Shown here: piece by piece, positions 20,001 through 32,639 of the stretch
Layout: the number at the start of each line of letters is the position of its first letter
How positions within the stretch are numbered: the stretch's first letter is position 1
Source: Eucommia ulmoides
Lineage: Eukaryota; Streptophyta; Magnoliopsida; Garryales; Eucommiaceae
Direction of reading: 5' to 3'
NCBI GenBank assembly: GCA_016647705.1
Contig: CM028325.1
Location: forward strand, 30,174,474 to 30,238,473
DNA: 64,000 nt
Translations under genes and position numbers: made by a program
Notes under the pieces: generated by a model
What the model was told of the DNA's origin: nothing
Database searches by the model: none
The model's input: the letters and a program-made list of their open reading frames with translations, nothing else

Positions 20001-22628
20001 TGTCACACCCCACCCCGGACACTCGTCACCCTGGGACCGGTGTGACGTCGACACAATATCACCTGTACGTTCAACCAACTAAAAAAAACGATATTATGCA
20101 TACATAAATATAAAATCACATATACAAGCCATATACATCCTCTCATATGGGGGACACACCCGTTCCCAACAATAATAGCCACCCAAATATATAATAACTA
20201 TGAACCTCTCACAGATTTTCCTTAAACAGCTCATCACAAAAAAAAAAAAACTCCCACATGACTCCAATGCATGACTCTACCTAGTGTCAGTAGGGGACCG
20301 ACTCCTAACTGTTGTACCTGCGAGTGTACTGCCTTCTTAATAAAAATCATTTTTAAATAATAATACAGTCTAAATAATACAACATTTAAATGGATCAAGC
20401 ATAACGCATATAAACAAACATATTTTGAACAGTAATATAAAAATTGTATACCATGAGAAAACTCTTTCTTCCTACCATTCAGAATCATCCTCTATATATA
20501 TATTAAATATATAAATCCATCCAAACCATCAATATAAGATAATATGATAAAATACCAAAGATGATAAAATAAAACACCACATCACCATATATGATAAAAC
20601 ACCAAATACGATAAAACACCACCTCACAAACACCACACCACACCACATCACTCCACACCACACTACATCACACCACACCTTGGCTAGCCATGTGATCATT
20701 TTAATGTCACGATCGGGAGTTACAACGGTACCGTATCCCGTAGGATATGCCTTCCTGGCGGGATATAACAACACTTCGCTGGACTCTGCCAGACGGATGA
20801 AACAATGCTCCGCTGGACTATACCAGACGGGTGAAATAACGCTCTGCTGGACTATACCAGACGAGTGAAACAACGCTCCGCTGGACTATACCAGACGGGG
20901 GAAACACCGCTCCGCTGGACTATGCCAAGCGGGTGAATATCCACCACCAATCTCCACCTCACCACCATAACAACAACTCATCTCCACCTCAACAAAAACA
21001 ACTCATCTCCACCTCAATAGAAAATATCAACGCTCTACCGAAGCAGATAAAATCAATAGTATCGACAAAACAATAACAACATCATCAAACTACAAATCAA
21101 TAATATCAACATCTATTTCCAAAATCGATTTAATCCGAAAATCATATTTTTTACCTTTGTTTGAAAATTGTCTAATTTCAACGAAACCATTTTTCCCCTT
21201 TATTTTTAGAAAACCATGCATTTTTAGAAAAATAGATATTTTTCACTCTCTTTTAAAACCACCAAGTCCGACGAAAATCCCTTTTCACTAACTCACCCAA
21301 AACCTGTTTGATCCACTTCATTTTTTAAAAGCATCTAATTTAAATACAACAATTTTCTATCATATATAGATCTAAAAATAGTTTGGCAAGAAGACAGTAC
21401 ACTCATCTGGTTATCCGCTCTGAAGACTTTTTCCAACTATCCTCTACCAGTACTTCAGTACCTGCGAACCTAATAGTGACAAGACCTAAATTAATATTTT
21501 ATTTTCAATGACCTAACATGCAATGCAGACCCTAAATTTCATAATTCCCCATTTCTCAGATTTCATTGTGGAAAATTATTATGTGTCCATTTTGCTACGT
21601 TGATATTCATTGCACCAATTTATTTAGATTGGCGATTAATAAAATATTACTACGATCATGAAATTTCTTTCACGATTACGAAATGTTTAATACTAACAAT
21701 TTAATTTAACAAAAATAATACCCGATTAAAGTTTTACCTAATTTTGAATCCCCTGCCAGCCGCAAATTGGGTTTTTAGATTCTACTGGGGTGGTTTGTGT
21801 AATTTCGACTTTTTTTTTTTTTTCTTTCCTCTTTTTTTTTTTTTTTTTCTTTCCTCTTCCTCTGTTTCGGTTTCTGCTTTGCTGTTTCTGTTCGGTTTGG
21901 AACTCTCAACGCACCACTTCAACACTGGCCAACACTTAATCCTCTCGCCGATCTTCACCGCCAACGATCCGAACACATACACGGCACGCACAACATGGCA
22001 AACACGGCGACCCCACTGCCGAACGATCACCACCCCCACATCACCGAACCATCGTCGACCCTCTCTCTCTCTCTCTCTTCGTTTTTTGCTTCAGCTTCCT
22101 TTTAGCCAACCCTCAACGACATACAATCACACCCACACCACGACGGCAACGTCGAACCCACGGCCGAACACACACAAAACCAAAACCAAACTCACCTTCT
22201 CTCTCTCTAACTCTCCGCTTCGGCGACGACGACGACCACACCAACACCTCAACCATTTAACACACACACACACACACACACAATCTGATCAACACCCCCT
22301 CCACACACTTCCGCCGAAACACACACCACTGATCTCCTCTCCCTCCTCACTGTTTTCCTGTTTCTGCTTCTTGTTTCTGTTTGAACCAACCGCCGACCAA
22401 CGAAGTCTCTAATCTTGCCACTGACCGCCGGCCACCCCGCACCGTTTTGTAGACACACACCGCAGCAGCAACACACACACACAGTCGCCGAAAGACGGCG
22501 ACGAACCGCGACGATCACCAACAACGAACCACTACCAACCGAAACCCACTTCCCACTCTCTCTCCTCTATTTTTTTCTTCTTCTCTTCTCGATTCTTCCA
22601 CCCTATCATGCGTGTGTGTATGTAACTG

Positions 22629-22659
<31 letters not shown>

Positions 22660-22865
22660 TATCTTTATTTTAATTACACTAACTCCCTCTTCTTTTTAGT
22701 TAGGATATTAATTAAACCCATTTAAAATTTTTATGCTTATATAAATTATAATTTGACTCCTAAATTTTAAATCTTTCAATAATTGACACGATCTATCCCC
22801 GTTATATCCGAAATATTTTAAAACACGACTAAAATTATACATATGCCAAAAATCGGGGTCTTATA
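20001..22865 (-). repeat. Family-H solo LTR (2865 bp) with TSD GTTTA
   Basis: The plus strand runs TGTCACACCCCACCCCGGAC ... CGGGGTCTTATA and is flanked by GTTTA on both sides (19996-20000 and 22866-22870). On the minus strand it starts TATAAGACCCCG, the decayed form of TGTAAGACCCC, and ends GGGGTGTGACA. It lies inside the family-S solo LTR. It contains the hairpin array and conserved block at 20692-20935, and a GC-richer segment at 21900-22540 full of CACACA and CCGCC runs that gives long spurious open frames but no recognisable protein. Confidence 0.9.
20692..20935 (-). repeat. Conserved hairpin block plus ~41-bp hairpin array
   Basis: The block at 20692-20734 (plus strand GATCATTTTAATGTCACGATC, then GGGAGTTACAACGGTACCGT) is followed by about four units of CGCTCCGCTGGACTATACCAG plus ACGGGTGAAACAA, near 20773, 20812, 20853 and 20894. 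Each unit can form a CTGG...CCAG hairpin around ACTATA. Equivalent arrays with different unit sequences lie at the same place in the other family-H LTRs. Confidence 0.8.
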
Positions 22866-22964
22866 GTTTAGGATCCTAATTATTGATTAATTATGTGCTT
22901 CTTATGTGACCTAATTGAAAATCATGATTAAAGTTGAAGTTTAGGATCAATTCAGTCAATTGAG

Positions 22965-23365
22965 AAAAGCAATCGGTTAACTGAATCAAACATTGGGTTT
23001 TGGAGCAGAAATTGGTAAATGAATTAACTAACCAGCATCAATCAGCCAACTGATCAGAAAGGATTGGTCAACCGTTTGAAATAGTAATGTTTTCAGAGCA
23101 AAAAGTGTAGATCTTGCATTGATCGGTCAACCGATAGGCATAGTAGTCTGGCAGGTGAACTCTCTAAACCAATCGTTCAACTAATTGGGACTCAATTGGT
23201 TAACCAACTGTGCTGGAATTTGGTAGGGAAAACTCCCTAAACTAATCGGTCGACCAACCGAAGAGGGATCCGTCAACTAACTAGCTATTTTGATTGACCT
23301 GGTTTGCACGTTGTATTAATTCATCAATCGATAGACCAGGGTTTGGTCAACCAACTATTTCGGTT
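22965..23365. repeat. Palindrome cluster of the second family-S LTR
   Basis: Variants of TCGGTTAACTGA, GATCGGTCAACCGAT, TCGTTCAACTAATTG, ATTGGTTAACCAACT, AATCGGTCGACCAACC and TTGGTCAACCAACT recur about every 25-45 bp. This is the opposite-strand counterpart of the cluster at 11416-11830, but the individual copies differ and most are more decayed. Confidence 0.8.
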
Positions 23366-25160
23366 GATATTTCAAGGAATTTGAGATTTTGGTAAAAAAC
23401 TAGTCATTTTTTATGATTCCAAGGGAGAATTTCGGGGTATTTGAACCTATTGAAGATATGGTACATGTATTTTGATATCCCTATTGATTTGGTTCATATA
23501 ATTAAAGATTCTCTCAATTTTAGCAACTAAATACTTCATATCTTTATGATTGATAATTGAGAAATATTTTATGGATTTATTTGAGAGTTTTAAAAGTTAT
23601 TTTTAAGTGAATTACACCATAATTGAATGATTATGTTATATGGGGTCTAAAGGTGCCTTTTAGAGGCATGTCTTTTAAAAAGTAACCGTTGTAGGACTTG
23701 ATATCAATCTATATATATAGAATTGCGAAAATTGGATGAAATTTATTAAGAACAATCAGTTCCTATGCTTTTCTAAGTTATCATTCTGCTGAGATTTTTA
23801 GAGAGAGATTTTGTTAAAATTCTTGATCTAAAGCGTTGATTAATTTGGCATCACCGATTTAAGCTATCTTGCGATTCTGTTTTCATTCTTCGGTATTTTC
23901 CTGGTGAGATCTTTTCAAATTATTGTTCTTAATTTAGATTTCATATTATTATTGATTGCTTAGATTTAAGATTGTTAAAAAATCGTTTTTCAAATTCAAG
24001 AGTACAATTTTTTTTTAAAACGATTTTATGTGTTTATCTTGTTACATGTTTTAATTTATGCTACCCACACTTGTTATTAATCAGATATTAATTTTACTCA
24101 CATTGAATCTATCATGTAGTAAATTTCAGGATGTTAATCGAATAAAAATGTATTGAGGTGGTAGAAGTTCCTTGTGGGAAGAAACTCATTATATTTTTGT
24201 ATTTGTGAGTTTGAGCGGATTAAACTCGGTTGGGTCGGTGTCTAGTTAGGGTAGCTAGGTTTCAATCTTTTCTGGTGAAAAAGGTTGAGGTTTTATCTTT
24301 ATCCTAAGGTATAAAAATGTTAGGTTAATATTTTCCTTGAAAAGAATTAGGTTTTGATTTTTCATGAAATTGAATTAATTTTGAGTGAATTGTAAAGGTT
24401 CAATCCCTACTTGGGAAATGGATATTTATGAGAGTTGTGAGATTTTGATTTTTCTTGTAATAGAATTAGGTTAGTCTTTAACCTAGTAAAAATATAAGGT
24501 TCTTTCTTAGCCTGAGAAAAAGATATTTGTAAAGGTTGATTCTGAGTTTGGTAAAAGAATCATTGTAAAGGTTTGGTTCCTATCTGGTAAAGAAATCAAG
24601 GAATTTAGAGGTTGCGAATCTCCATGGAGTTTGGGGGATTGGATTAGGTAAGACTAGTTTGCTGAACCAAGATATATCTTGGTGTGCTGCATTATTTACT
24701 TTCTTTGTATTTTGTTTAGGTGTGCAGCTAGAATTAAACATTTATCCACTGCGTAATGAAAATAATAATTGATTTAAAAAAAATTAATTATTTGATAATT
24801 AAATGTTGAAAGATTATTTATTTAAATTTTTTATAACTACCAAATTTACCCCCCCCAAACTAGGGTAGCTCACTGGACTAACAAGTGGTAACAACTCAAC
24901 ACTCAAAACCTAAATTTCAAATACACCCAATAATGCTCACAGACAATATACAAAATTGGGTATAGAATTAACTCCCGAATAGGATCTCTCAAAAGGGTTA
25001 TTCCCTTACTCTCGCTCTGCACCCTCCACTGAACATTATCTCCTTCATATATATGGGCAAAGAGATGGATGAGATAAAAGAACCAAATCGTATTTTTCTT
25101 TTTCATTGTCAACAATTCAGGCTTGTGGTAAAGGGGGCTGATCACTAGCATGACTTCTCA

Positions 25161-27029
25161 TGCACATGAGGTGGGCGTCTATACTTTTTGAAAAGGGGTA
25201 GGCCCCGCACTTTTTTTACAAAGCTTAACAAAAATGATATCACAATCATGTTACATTCAATGTGATACTTCCAAAATTTGCAGTTTTCACATTTATGTTA
25301 CATTTAAGACGATCTTATACATATCAAAATACAGTTGAATATTACATTCAACATCCAAATCACCTTCATTAGTAAGTAATGTTACATTAAACACGTTCAC
25401 ATAATTTATGCTATTATAAACATTAATTGATGTTATTTATATTGCATTAGATGTTATATTCAACACTCATGCGGCACACAGAATTTAATGATATTATATA
25501 TAACATTAACATCACGATTAATGTTATATATAACATTGACATGCATTTTAATATAGAACTCAAAAAAAAAAAAATTAATATCTCATTTTGAAGATCATGA
25601 TTTATAGATAATTGTGGTGTAAAAATATCATTGAACAACAATCACAATTAGAAGAAATTGTAAATTTTATTTTCAGTTTCGTTGGTAATTCATTACCATA
25701 TTATGTTTCACGTCTTTAGGGGTGACAATCTATATGGAAGATAACGATTTATTAATAGGAAAAATTTAGTTTATGAAATGTTAGTAGGAATAATCGATAA
25801 ATAAATCAATTGGGTTCATTTGGTAATTTTCACACTAATTTGGGAGTTGGTGGTAAGCGCCATTTGTTTGCATTGTTACAATTAAAAAAAATAAAATATT
25901 TATTTATTTATTTATATATTTGTCTTTATTCTATGTTGATATTTAATTTAATTTAGACAATAGAGCAATGTTTTCGATCAGGATACTTCATTTTGAGAGT
26001 GGTAGTATTGAGTCTTGAAATCTTAAGTTGCATTGTTGGAAATGAAAAATCGTTAAAATAATATCCTTTGGGTATCTTAATGTATAATGATATGGTTGTG
26101 ATAGTATGTTTGAGTTTCGAAATTTTGGTTATAAATTTCGATGAGATTGTTTGTTTATTTTGGGGTATTTATGCAAGTTTCTTATTACACTCATTGTAAT
26201 TGTTCCGAACATCATATTTTTATTTTTTTTAGTAAATTTATGAGTTAAGAGTTCAGTAAATGTTTGTTTTTTTGTTTTTTTTTTTGTATCAGGTTTTGCT
26301 TGAGTTGGAAGTTTTTTTGTTTTGGGTTAATTTATATATTTTATTGAATCTTACATATATAGTGTTTACTACTTTAAAACGGTGCATATTGAAATTTTAT
26401 AAGCATAGTTAGTATTGAAGATAATTTTTTTTTTAATTTTTTGGCCTATTATGCTTTTTTATTTTCTTTTGAATGTATTTGAATTTTAATGTTCTTTTTG
26501 TTTGACTACGGTTGAAAATGAGATTTGAATAAAAAGTGTATAGTGAATTCAAACTAAAATCCAATGTAGTTATAAGGAGTTCTTTACCATATAATTATTT
26601 TTTAAATAAATAATTTTTGAAAACTAATATATTTAAACTTATTTACGAAACACACATAAAACGCAGGTTGGAAACACGTTTTTCAAAAAATGCATTTGAA
26701 TTTGTGTTTTTAAAACGAAAAACAAAAAACTGAAAATGCATAAAAAAATGTTTATACGGTTGTTTTAAAAAAATTATTTTTTTTCTTAAAGCGCAAAACA
26801 CATTTGTGTTTCTTGCCTTGCATTTTTCAGAAAACGCAAATCACATTTGCATTTAAAAAAAAAAATCAACGGCCTTGCCTTGCATTTTTTAGAAACGCAA
26901 TGTTTTCTTGAAAAGGAAAAAAAAAATCTCAACCAAAGCCTTGCCATGCGTTGCCATTAGAAATGAAAAAAAATTGCACTACTATCTTTTAAGTTTTAGA
27001 ATAGTGTTAACGTAAACTCTATTGAAATA
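25161..27029. other. AT-rich intergenic stretch, no gene recognised
   Basis: No coding sequence or element ends could be supported. At about 25230-25550 a motif of the form ATGTTA(C/T)AT(T/A)(C/T)AACA recurs at least eight times, including the near-symmetric TTATATATAACATTAACATC. Around 26660-26960 GCATTTTT(C/T)AGAAA(A)CGCAA and related phrases occur three to four times. These may be remnants of small unidentified repeats. Confidence 0.45.
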
Positions 27030-27059
27030 TTTAAGGGTATAATATATTTTAACTCAAAT

Positions 27060-27440
27060 TGACTGATTTAACTTTATCAGTATCCGATTTTTGTAGTTTG
27101 ACACGTATTTATGGGTTTCGGGATGTATTTCTGTGGTTGAGATATATTTATGTGTTCGAGACATATTTACGTGTTTTCAGATATATTTATGCGGTTTGGG
27201 ATATATTTATGCATTTTATGACATATTTATGTGGTTGACACGTATTTGTGTGTTTCCAAATGTATTTATGGGGTTGACACGCATTTATGGGATTGAAACG
27301 TAATTATATGGTTTGAAATGTATTTATGTGTTTCGAGACAAATTTATGTGCTTTAGATGTATTTTTGTGGTTACGTAGTATTCATATATTTTGAGACGTA
27401 ATTATATGATTTGAAAGGTATTTATGTGTTTTCAGACGTA
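27060..27440. repeat. Minisatellite of (GA)GACGTATTTATGTG(T/G)TT-type units, copy A
   Basis: About sixteen degenerate units with a spacing of 19-24 bp share the core CGTATTTATGTGTTT or its variants. Units alternate between a TTTCGAG-type and a GGTTGA-type ending, giving a ~39-40-bp higher-order period. The homologous array in copy B is at 32640-33125. Confidence 0.75.
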
Positions 27441-27972
27441 TTTCAAAAAATTTATTTTTTGAAGTTTGGATTGTGGTGATATTTATGAAAAATTTACGAG
27501 ATTGTTAGAATTTTAACATGGATATTGGAATTGATATTAGTCTCACGGGGCAGTCCACAAGGAATTGATCTATCTACTGCTTATGATGTTGGTTGTTGCA
27601 ATATGTTGGCTTAAAATATTGGATGAAATTGATAAACGCTGATTATGGAATATGGCAGTGGACTTGAAAAGTCATGCCAAGTGGAAAAAATTATTGAGGT
27701 CATGGACCTATTGGAATTGAGATAGATCTAATCCAGTGAGACTACCCTGATATTTTAAAGATATATTGTTATTTATTGTTATTTTTATCAGAGCAATGCA
27801 GCAAAAGTATTTTGAAACATAAGATTCTTTAGCAATTGGTTATCTGTGTTAAGTGTTACCGACCAAAGTGCACCATGTCCGTATGTTGCTGGATGTAATG
27901 TGGGCCACCGCAAATGCAGATGTGGCGAAATATGGAATAGATTTTGTCGGTTATAAAATGTGGGTGACTTTT

Positions 27973-30604
27973 TGTAAGACCCCGAATTAACACGTACGTC
28001 ATTTTAGTTGTATTTTAAAGTAATTATGAAAATTAAGGATGAAATTGGATCAAATTGAAAATCTAAAAACATTAAATCCCAACTTAGGGAGGTAAATTGA
28101 CATTTAGCTTTTAATTGAAACTTAAAGGGGTGAAATTGCAAATCTTAGAAACTTTTAAAAAGTTGAAATTGATTAAAATTAAGATTTAAAGAAAGTTGGG
28201 GGAGAAAAGAGTAATTAATTAAAAAGTTTATTATATATATATATATATCTTCATGTGTAATGATCAAAAAAATCACATCAAATTTGAAAATCAAAGAGAG
28301 AAGAAAACAAAGAAAGAAGAGAGAGAGGAGTAGCCAGGTTCGGTGCCAGCGGGGTGTGGTCAGCGTTTGCGGGGGGCTTTGCTATTCATGTGAGGTTGTG
28401 GATTTCTGTGGTGGTTGCGAGAGGGTGTATGATCGGAGAGGGCGGTGTAATCGTCCGGAGGTGGTGTGTTTCAGCGTGGAGGTGTCCGTCGTTCAACCAT
28501 CATCGTCATGTGTGCGTGTGTATTCTGTTTAGTCTGTCCGGCAGTGTATGGGGGTGATAGGTGTGTGTGCGTTTTCGGTTCTACTGGTGTGTGTGACGGT
28601 GTAAGTGGGTTTTCTGTTCGATCCGATGATATCGTCGACGTGGTGCCTATGAGTACTCTGCTTGATGACTGTGTGTGTGTGTGTGTGTGTGTGTATGTCT
28701 GCGTGCTATTCCGGTGGTGGGTGCTCTATCCATGGTGTTCGTTAGTTGTGTGTGTAACGTCGACGGTTGTTTGTGTGTGGGTGTTACTGTGCTTACGTGG
28801 TCGGCCATCGGACGTAGGCCGACTGTGTGGCTATGTGGGTGAGAGTCGATAGGGTGTGGGTGTGCTGGTCGGTCGTCGGTGAGCCTTGTGGGTGTGTCGT
28901 TGACAAATTTCGAAAGAGAGAGACGATCGGCCAACATAAAAAATAGAAACAGAGGAGAGAGGAGACGGCTGGGAACGGAACAGGAAACAGAGAAAAAAAA
29001 GAAAGAAAAAAAAAAGGGCATTACACAAACCACCCCGCTAAAAATAAAAAACTCATCTCGTGGTCGCCAAACGACTCGAAAACATGTGGAATTTCAATCG
29101 ATTATTAATTTTCATTAAATTAAATTTTATTTAGCGTTACAAATCCTAAAATCGTAACAATTTCCTAACGATTAAGTAATTTTAATTACGCGGTACATAA
29201 AATAGTAACGATTCGGAATATAGGGTTTGCATTGCGTGGTTCGGATGTTTTAGATAAGATATTAATTTAGGCTCTGTTACTATTAGGTTCGCAGGCACCG
29301 GTGTCCCGATAGAGTATGATCAGTAAAGGTTTTGGAGAGAGGATAACGAGGTGAGTGTACTGTCTTCTTGCCAAACTATTTTTCTATGTATATATATATA
29401 ATGAAATATGTATTTACTTAAACTGTATGAATTTATAAATGATATGGATCAAGCATGATTTGGGTGAGTTGGTAAACTGGATTTCCGGAAGATTCTGATG
29501 ATTTTCGAAATGAAGTTGAAAATGAATTTTTGTTGGATTTGGTAAAATCAGACGGTGTTTTTAAAAGAGAATAGAGGATATCTGTTTTTCTAAAAATGCC
29601 TGGTTTTCTAAAAATGAAGGGTGAAAAAGTGATTTTGATAAAATCAGACGTTTTCTTTAAAAGGAAGTGTGAAATATGATTTTTGAACTTAAAAGTTGGT
29701 TTTGAGGAAAAGAGATAGATGTGGTGATGTGACGATGTTGAGTAGATGATATTTATTGAGTTGTGATTCGATGATGCTGTATTTGATTTGACGATGCCAT
29801 AGTATTTATCTGTTTGGTAGAGTGAGGTTATCCGCTTCGGCGAAGTGATGTTATCCGCTTTAGCGGAGTGATATTTATCTGCTTCGGAAGAGTGATGTTA
29901 GACGTTTATACTGCGCAGTGATTATCCGCTTCGACAGAGTGATGGGTGTTCGTAGGAAGGCATATCATACGGATGGTACGGTACCATTGCAAACTCCCGA
30001 TCGTGAGATTAAAACGATCACTAGGGCTGACTAGTGTGTGTGTTTGGGATGTGTGCTTGAGATGTGGTGTTTTACGTATATTGGTTGATTTGATATTTAT
30101 CATTATGGTGATTGATATTATTTTACTAGATGGGTTGGAATGAAACTTATATGTATTACTTTATTTTCATTGCTTATATTATGGAGAATTTTACTAGTTA
30201 CGTGCTGTTTCTATACTCACGCTTGATCCATTTAGATGTTGTAGACTGAATTATTATCTTAAAAATATTTTTACTAAGAAGGCAGTACATTCGCAGGTAA
30301 AATAGTTAGGAGTCGGTCGGTCCCTTACTGGCGCTTGATAGAGTTATGCAGGTCACGCAAATGAGTCATTTGAGGAAAGTTTTGGAGACGAGATATCAGA
30401 AATGAAATCTAAGTGAGGTTCAGGGAATTTGTTTGATTGTATTTATATTTGGGACGGTGTATCCCTATTAGATGGGACTATTATATGTATTGTATAGATT
30501 TATAATTTTGTTATTGACGTATTGAGGTTGGCTAGTCAGTTGGGCGGTGCCATGTCCACGTCACGCCGGCCCCACATAATGGGTGTCCGGGGTGGGGTGT
30601 GACA
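27973..30604 (+). repeat. Family-H solo LTR (2632 bp) with TSD CTTTT
   Basis: It starts TGTAAGACCCCGAATTAAC and ends GGGGTGGGGTGTGACA, with CTTTT duplicated at 27968-27972 and 30605-30609. Copy B, around 39038-39045, shows the uninterrupted target sequence (GGTGACTTTCAGTTATGGG). It contains a GT-rich segment (28340-28860) and the hairpin array and conserved block at 29815-30019. The long open frames near 28260-29120 are low-complexity artefacts of GT/CA runs. Confidence 0.9.
29815..30019 (+). repeat. Hairpin array (CGCTTCGGCGAAGTG units) plus conserved block
   Basis: Units near 29818, 29828, 29852, 29878 and 29925 have the form TTATCCGCTTCGGCGAAGTG or a variant, spaced about 24-28 bp. CTTCG pairs with CGAAG; in the second unit CGCT pairs with AGCG. 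The conserved block follows at 29973-30019: GGTACGGTACC, then AACTCCCGATCGTGAG and AAAACGATC. Confidence 0.8.
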
Positions 30605-30741
30605 CTTTTGGTCATGGGACCCTACATAGAGAAGAATTGTTCTAAAATCGAGTGTGACTAACATAACCATGTTGTGCGATTATGAATTATTATTATTTGG
30701 TACAAAATTTCGAGGGTGAAATTTATTTTAGGGGGGTAAAT

Positions 30742-31073
30742 TGTAATACCTCAAAAATTTGTATCTTTGAAAATATTATTTTATATAAGTTTAATATTTT
30801 TGAGTTGTTTGTATAAATAATGTTTGATAATTTTTTGGAATTAAATGTTAATTTTAAATTGACTTTTAAAAATTTGGGGACTATTATGTTATTTAAAATA
30901 TAATTTTAAGAGTTTTGAGATATAATTAATATTTTCTTTATTTTAAGGGGGTATTGTGTAAATAAATAAATAAAATATATGTGTTTGAGATTAATTCTTT
31001 CTTAAAGAAATAATCAACCTCAAATCATATATAAATGGTATGCATGCCTAATTACACGTGTGATATTATGATG

Positions 31074-31122
<49 letters not shown>

Positions 31123-32126
31123 GAGACTAAATCAAATCTCATTAGCAAAAACAAGACATTGGAGCCGAGAACATGAAACAGTAAGGAATCCTAGAATTTT
31201 CTTTTTGGGTTACTAACCCATGATTATATATAGGTCTTGTTATTATTTGGAATGACTCGGTTTAGAATATTTTGGTTTGGATTTCGGCTTTGGATTTCAG
31301 GTAGAATTTTTAACTCTTTTAATATTTGTATTTAATTTCCCTCTCTTTATTATGTGATTCGTGCGAAAGTTGTTGTAAATTTTTAGTCGTTAGTTTTCAA
31401 GTTAGGATTATTATGTGGAATTTATGTGAAAAATACATCTATGTGTTTTATTTGGAAATTGATTAAATGAACGTATTAAAGGGGTTAAAATTCTACTAAG
31501 CCCTAACTCACAGTCCCATAGTTTTGATTGCAGAGCTGGTGAGACTGAAACTGCGTCAGGAAATTTTATTTGAATTCGTATTTAATATTTGTAATAATTG
31601 TATTTATTATTGACCATTGTAAAATTGACATGATAGATCGATAATTAAAATTATCGCCATAGTTGGTAAAATCTCTCAAATTTTTGTAGAACAAAATATT
31701 GATCGTTCGATTTTTATAAAAAAAAAAAAAAGCATTCGCTAGTTCATTGAGGTGAAATGAACTAATGAGCTCATTTTATCAGATTGATTATATATTAACG
31801 CAATGCAAAACATCGAAGAGATAATGGTCCATTTTTATTTGGTCAATAGGCTTGGGTTATTTTATTATTTATGTTAATATTACTATCATTCCTTTAATGG
31901 TGGATTCCCACTAAATTTGATATTATTTATAACAAAAATATATATGCGATATGTATTGTAAAATAATTAAAAAAAAATCGTAAATTTTATTTGCGAAATA
32001 CCCTGAGATATTGGCTTTTCAATTCCTCGGATTTTTATTAATAATGAGAAATCGGTCATTCAGGGTTAACGTTAATTCTTCGAGGGGAGAAACTGTTTGG
32101 CGGTCCTAGGAAACTAGGTCGTTACA
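30742..32126 (+). repeat. 3' LTR (1385 bp) of gypsy element copy A
   Basis: It begins TGTAATACCTCAAAAATTTG directly after the polypurine tract and ends GGTCGTTACA. It includes a (TAA)n microsatellite at 31076-31123 and a CAGAGCTGGTGAGACTGAAACTGCG-like segment near 31532. It aligns along its length with the split LTR 39175-48816. It shows the uninterrupted sequence (TTAAATGTTAATTTTAAATTG, 30841-30861) at the point where that copy holds the Mutator-like element. Confidence 0.85.
31076..31123. repeat. (TAA)n microsatellite
   Basis: About sixteen uninterrupted TAA triplets inside the LTR of copy A. The LTR of copy B lacks this expansion, which accounts for part of the LTR length difference. Confidence 0.95.
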
Positions 32127-32600
32127 GCATGTCCTGTGAGATATTGTTGGTCCTTGTAAGAGGACATATCTTGTAGGAAATTGTGTTGTGACTTGGTAGG
32201 AGGGCAAGTCCTGTATATATTGTATTGAAACCTGACAAGAGGGCAACCTGTAGGTAGTTGATATGATAACTCTTGATCGTAAGTTAAAACAATCCTGTGG
32301 CTAGTAAGAAAGTATGATATTTTATTATATATAAGTAAGTTGACCAGTTGATTTAAATTCGGTTGTTCTATTACGATGATATTTTGTTGGAATTTTGATA
32401 TTGCTAAGTGTGTGGCTATATTTTGTTGCAAAGTTAATTCCGAAAAAAATACTTGATCCATAAATTGTGTTTGTATTATGAAGACAGTACACCGATAAAA
32501 TAATTCAGATAGATATTGGTCCACTACTAGCGATAGGTAGAGTCGGAGTGTGGAAAAATTATTGAGACTTTTAGCGGACTTAATGTAGTATTTTTATATA
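32127..32600 (+). repeat. Family-H LTR remnant, 3' part
   Basis: It starts mid-LTR at GCATGTCCTGTGAGATATTGTTGG, equivalent to the middle of the palindromic array at 18490. It continues through further AGGACATATCTTGTAGG-type units, a decayed conserved block (32265-32295) and GGTCCACTACTAGCGATAGG. Copy A probably inserted into this LTR with GCATG at the junction, but the other half was not found, so a deletion is likely. Confidence 0.6.
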
Positions 32601-32639
32601 CATATTTTGCTTAAGTATTGAACTCGTTATATTACCTAA

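Larger units (their letters stand above)
19707..24883 (+). repeat. Family-S solo LTR (about 2.3 kb) interrupted by a family-H solo LTR
   Basis: It begins TGTTGATCCCTAGATTTTGAT and ends CACTGGACTAACA. The flanking five bases are AGCGG (19702-19706) and AGTGG (24884-24888), a target-site duplication differing by one C-to-T change. Removing the insertion 20001-22865 and one copy of its TSD leaves about 2307 bp, close to the 2334 bp of the copy at 49329. No internal region or second LTR is seen, so it is a solo LTR formed by LTR-LTR recombination. Landmarks: palindromes at 22965-23365, CCACCTC/GAGGTGGTAGAAG near 24150, and repeated TTAGGTT...TGATTTT units at 24270-24620. Confidence 0.85.
27030..30741 (+). 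mobile_element. Internal 3' part of non-autonomous gypsy element copy A
   Basis: It precedes a polypurine tract AGGGGGGTAAAT (30730-30741) and the LTR at 30742, so it is the 3' interior of a plus-strand gypsy-type element. It consists of a minisatellite (27060-27440), then a non-coding stretch with AGTCTCACGGGGCAGTCC near 27540 and GTCATGGACCTATTGGAATTG near 27700, then a solo LTR insertion (27973-30604) and a short tail containing TTTCGAGGGTGAAATTTATTT. Copy B (32640-39174) has the same order. No gag or pol remains. Confidence 0.6.

Noticed and set aside
20529-20873. Minus-strand 114-codon open frame with repeated AEHC/SPAEHCF-like residues
   Set aside because: It is the translated ~41-bp hairpin array and adjacent ACCACA-rich repeat of a solo LTR.
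21744-22699. Open frames up to 222 codons rich in T, H, P and R
   Set aside because: They lie inside a solo LTR and are produced by CACACA, CCGCC and CTCTCT runs that are open in several frames at once. No domain or codon bias is seen.
28260-29118. Overlapping 65-128-codon open frames rich in V, C and G
   Set aside because: GT-rich low-complexity DNA in the leader of a solo LTR, open on both strands with no recognisable protein.
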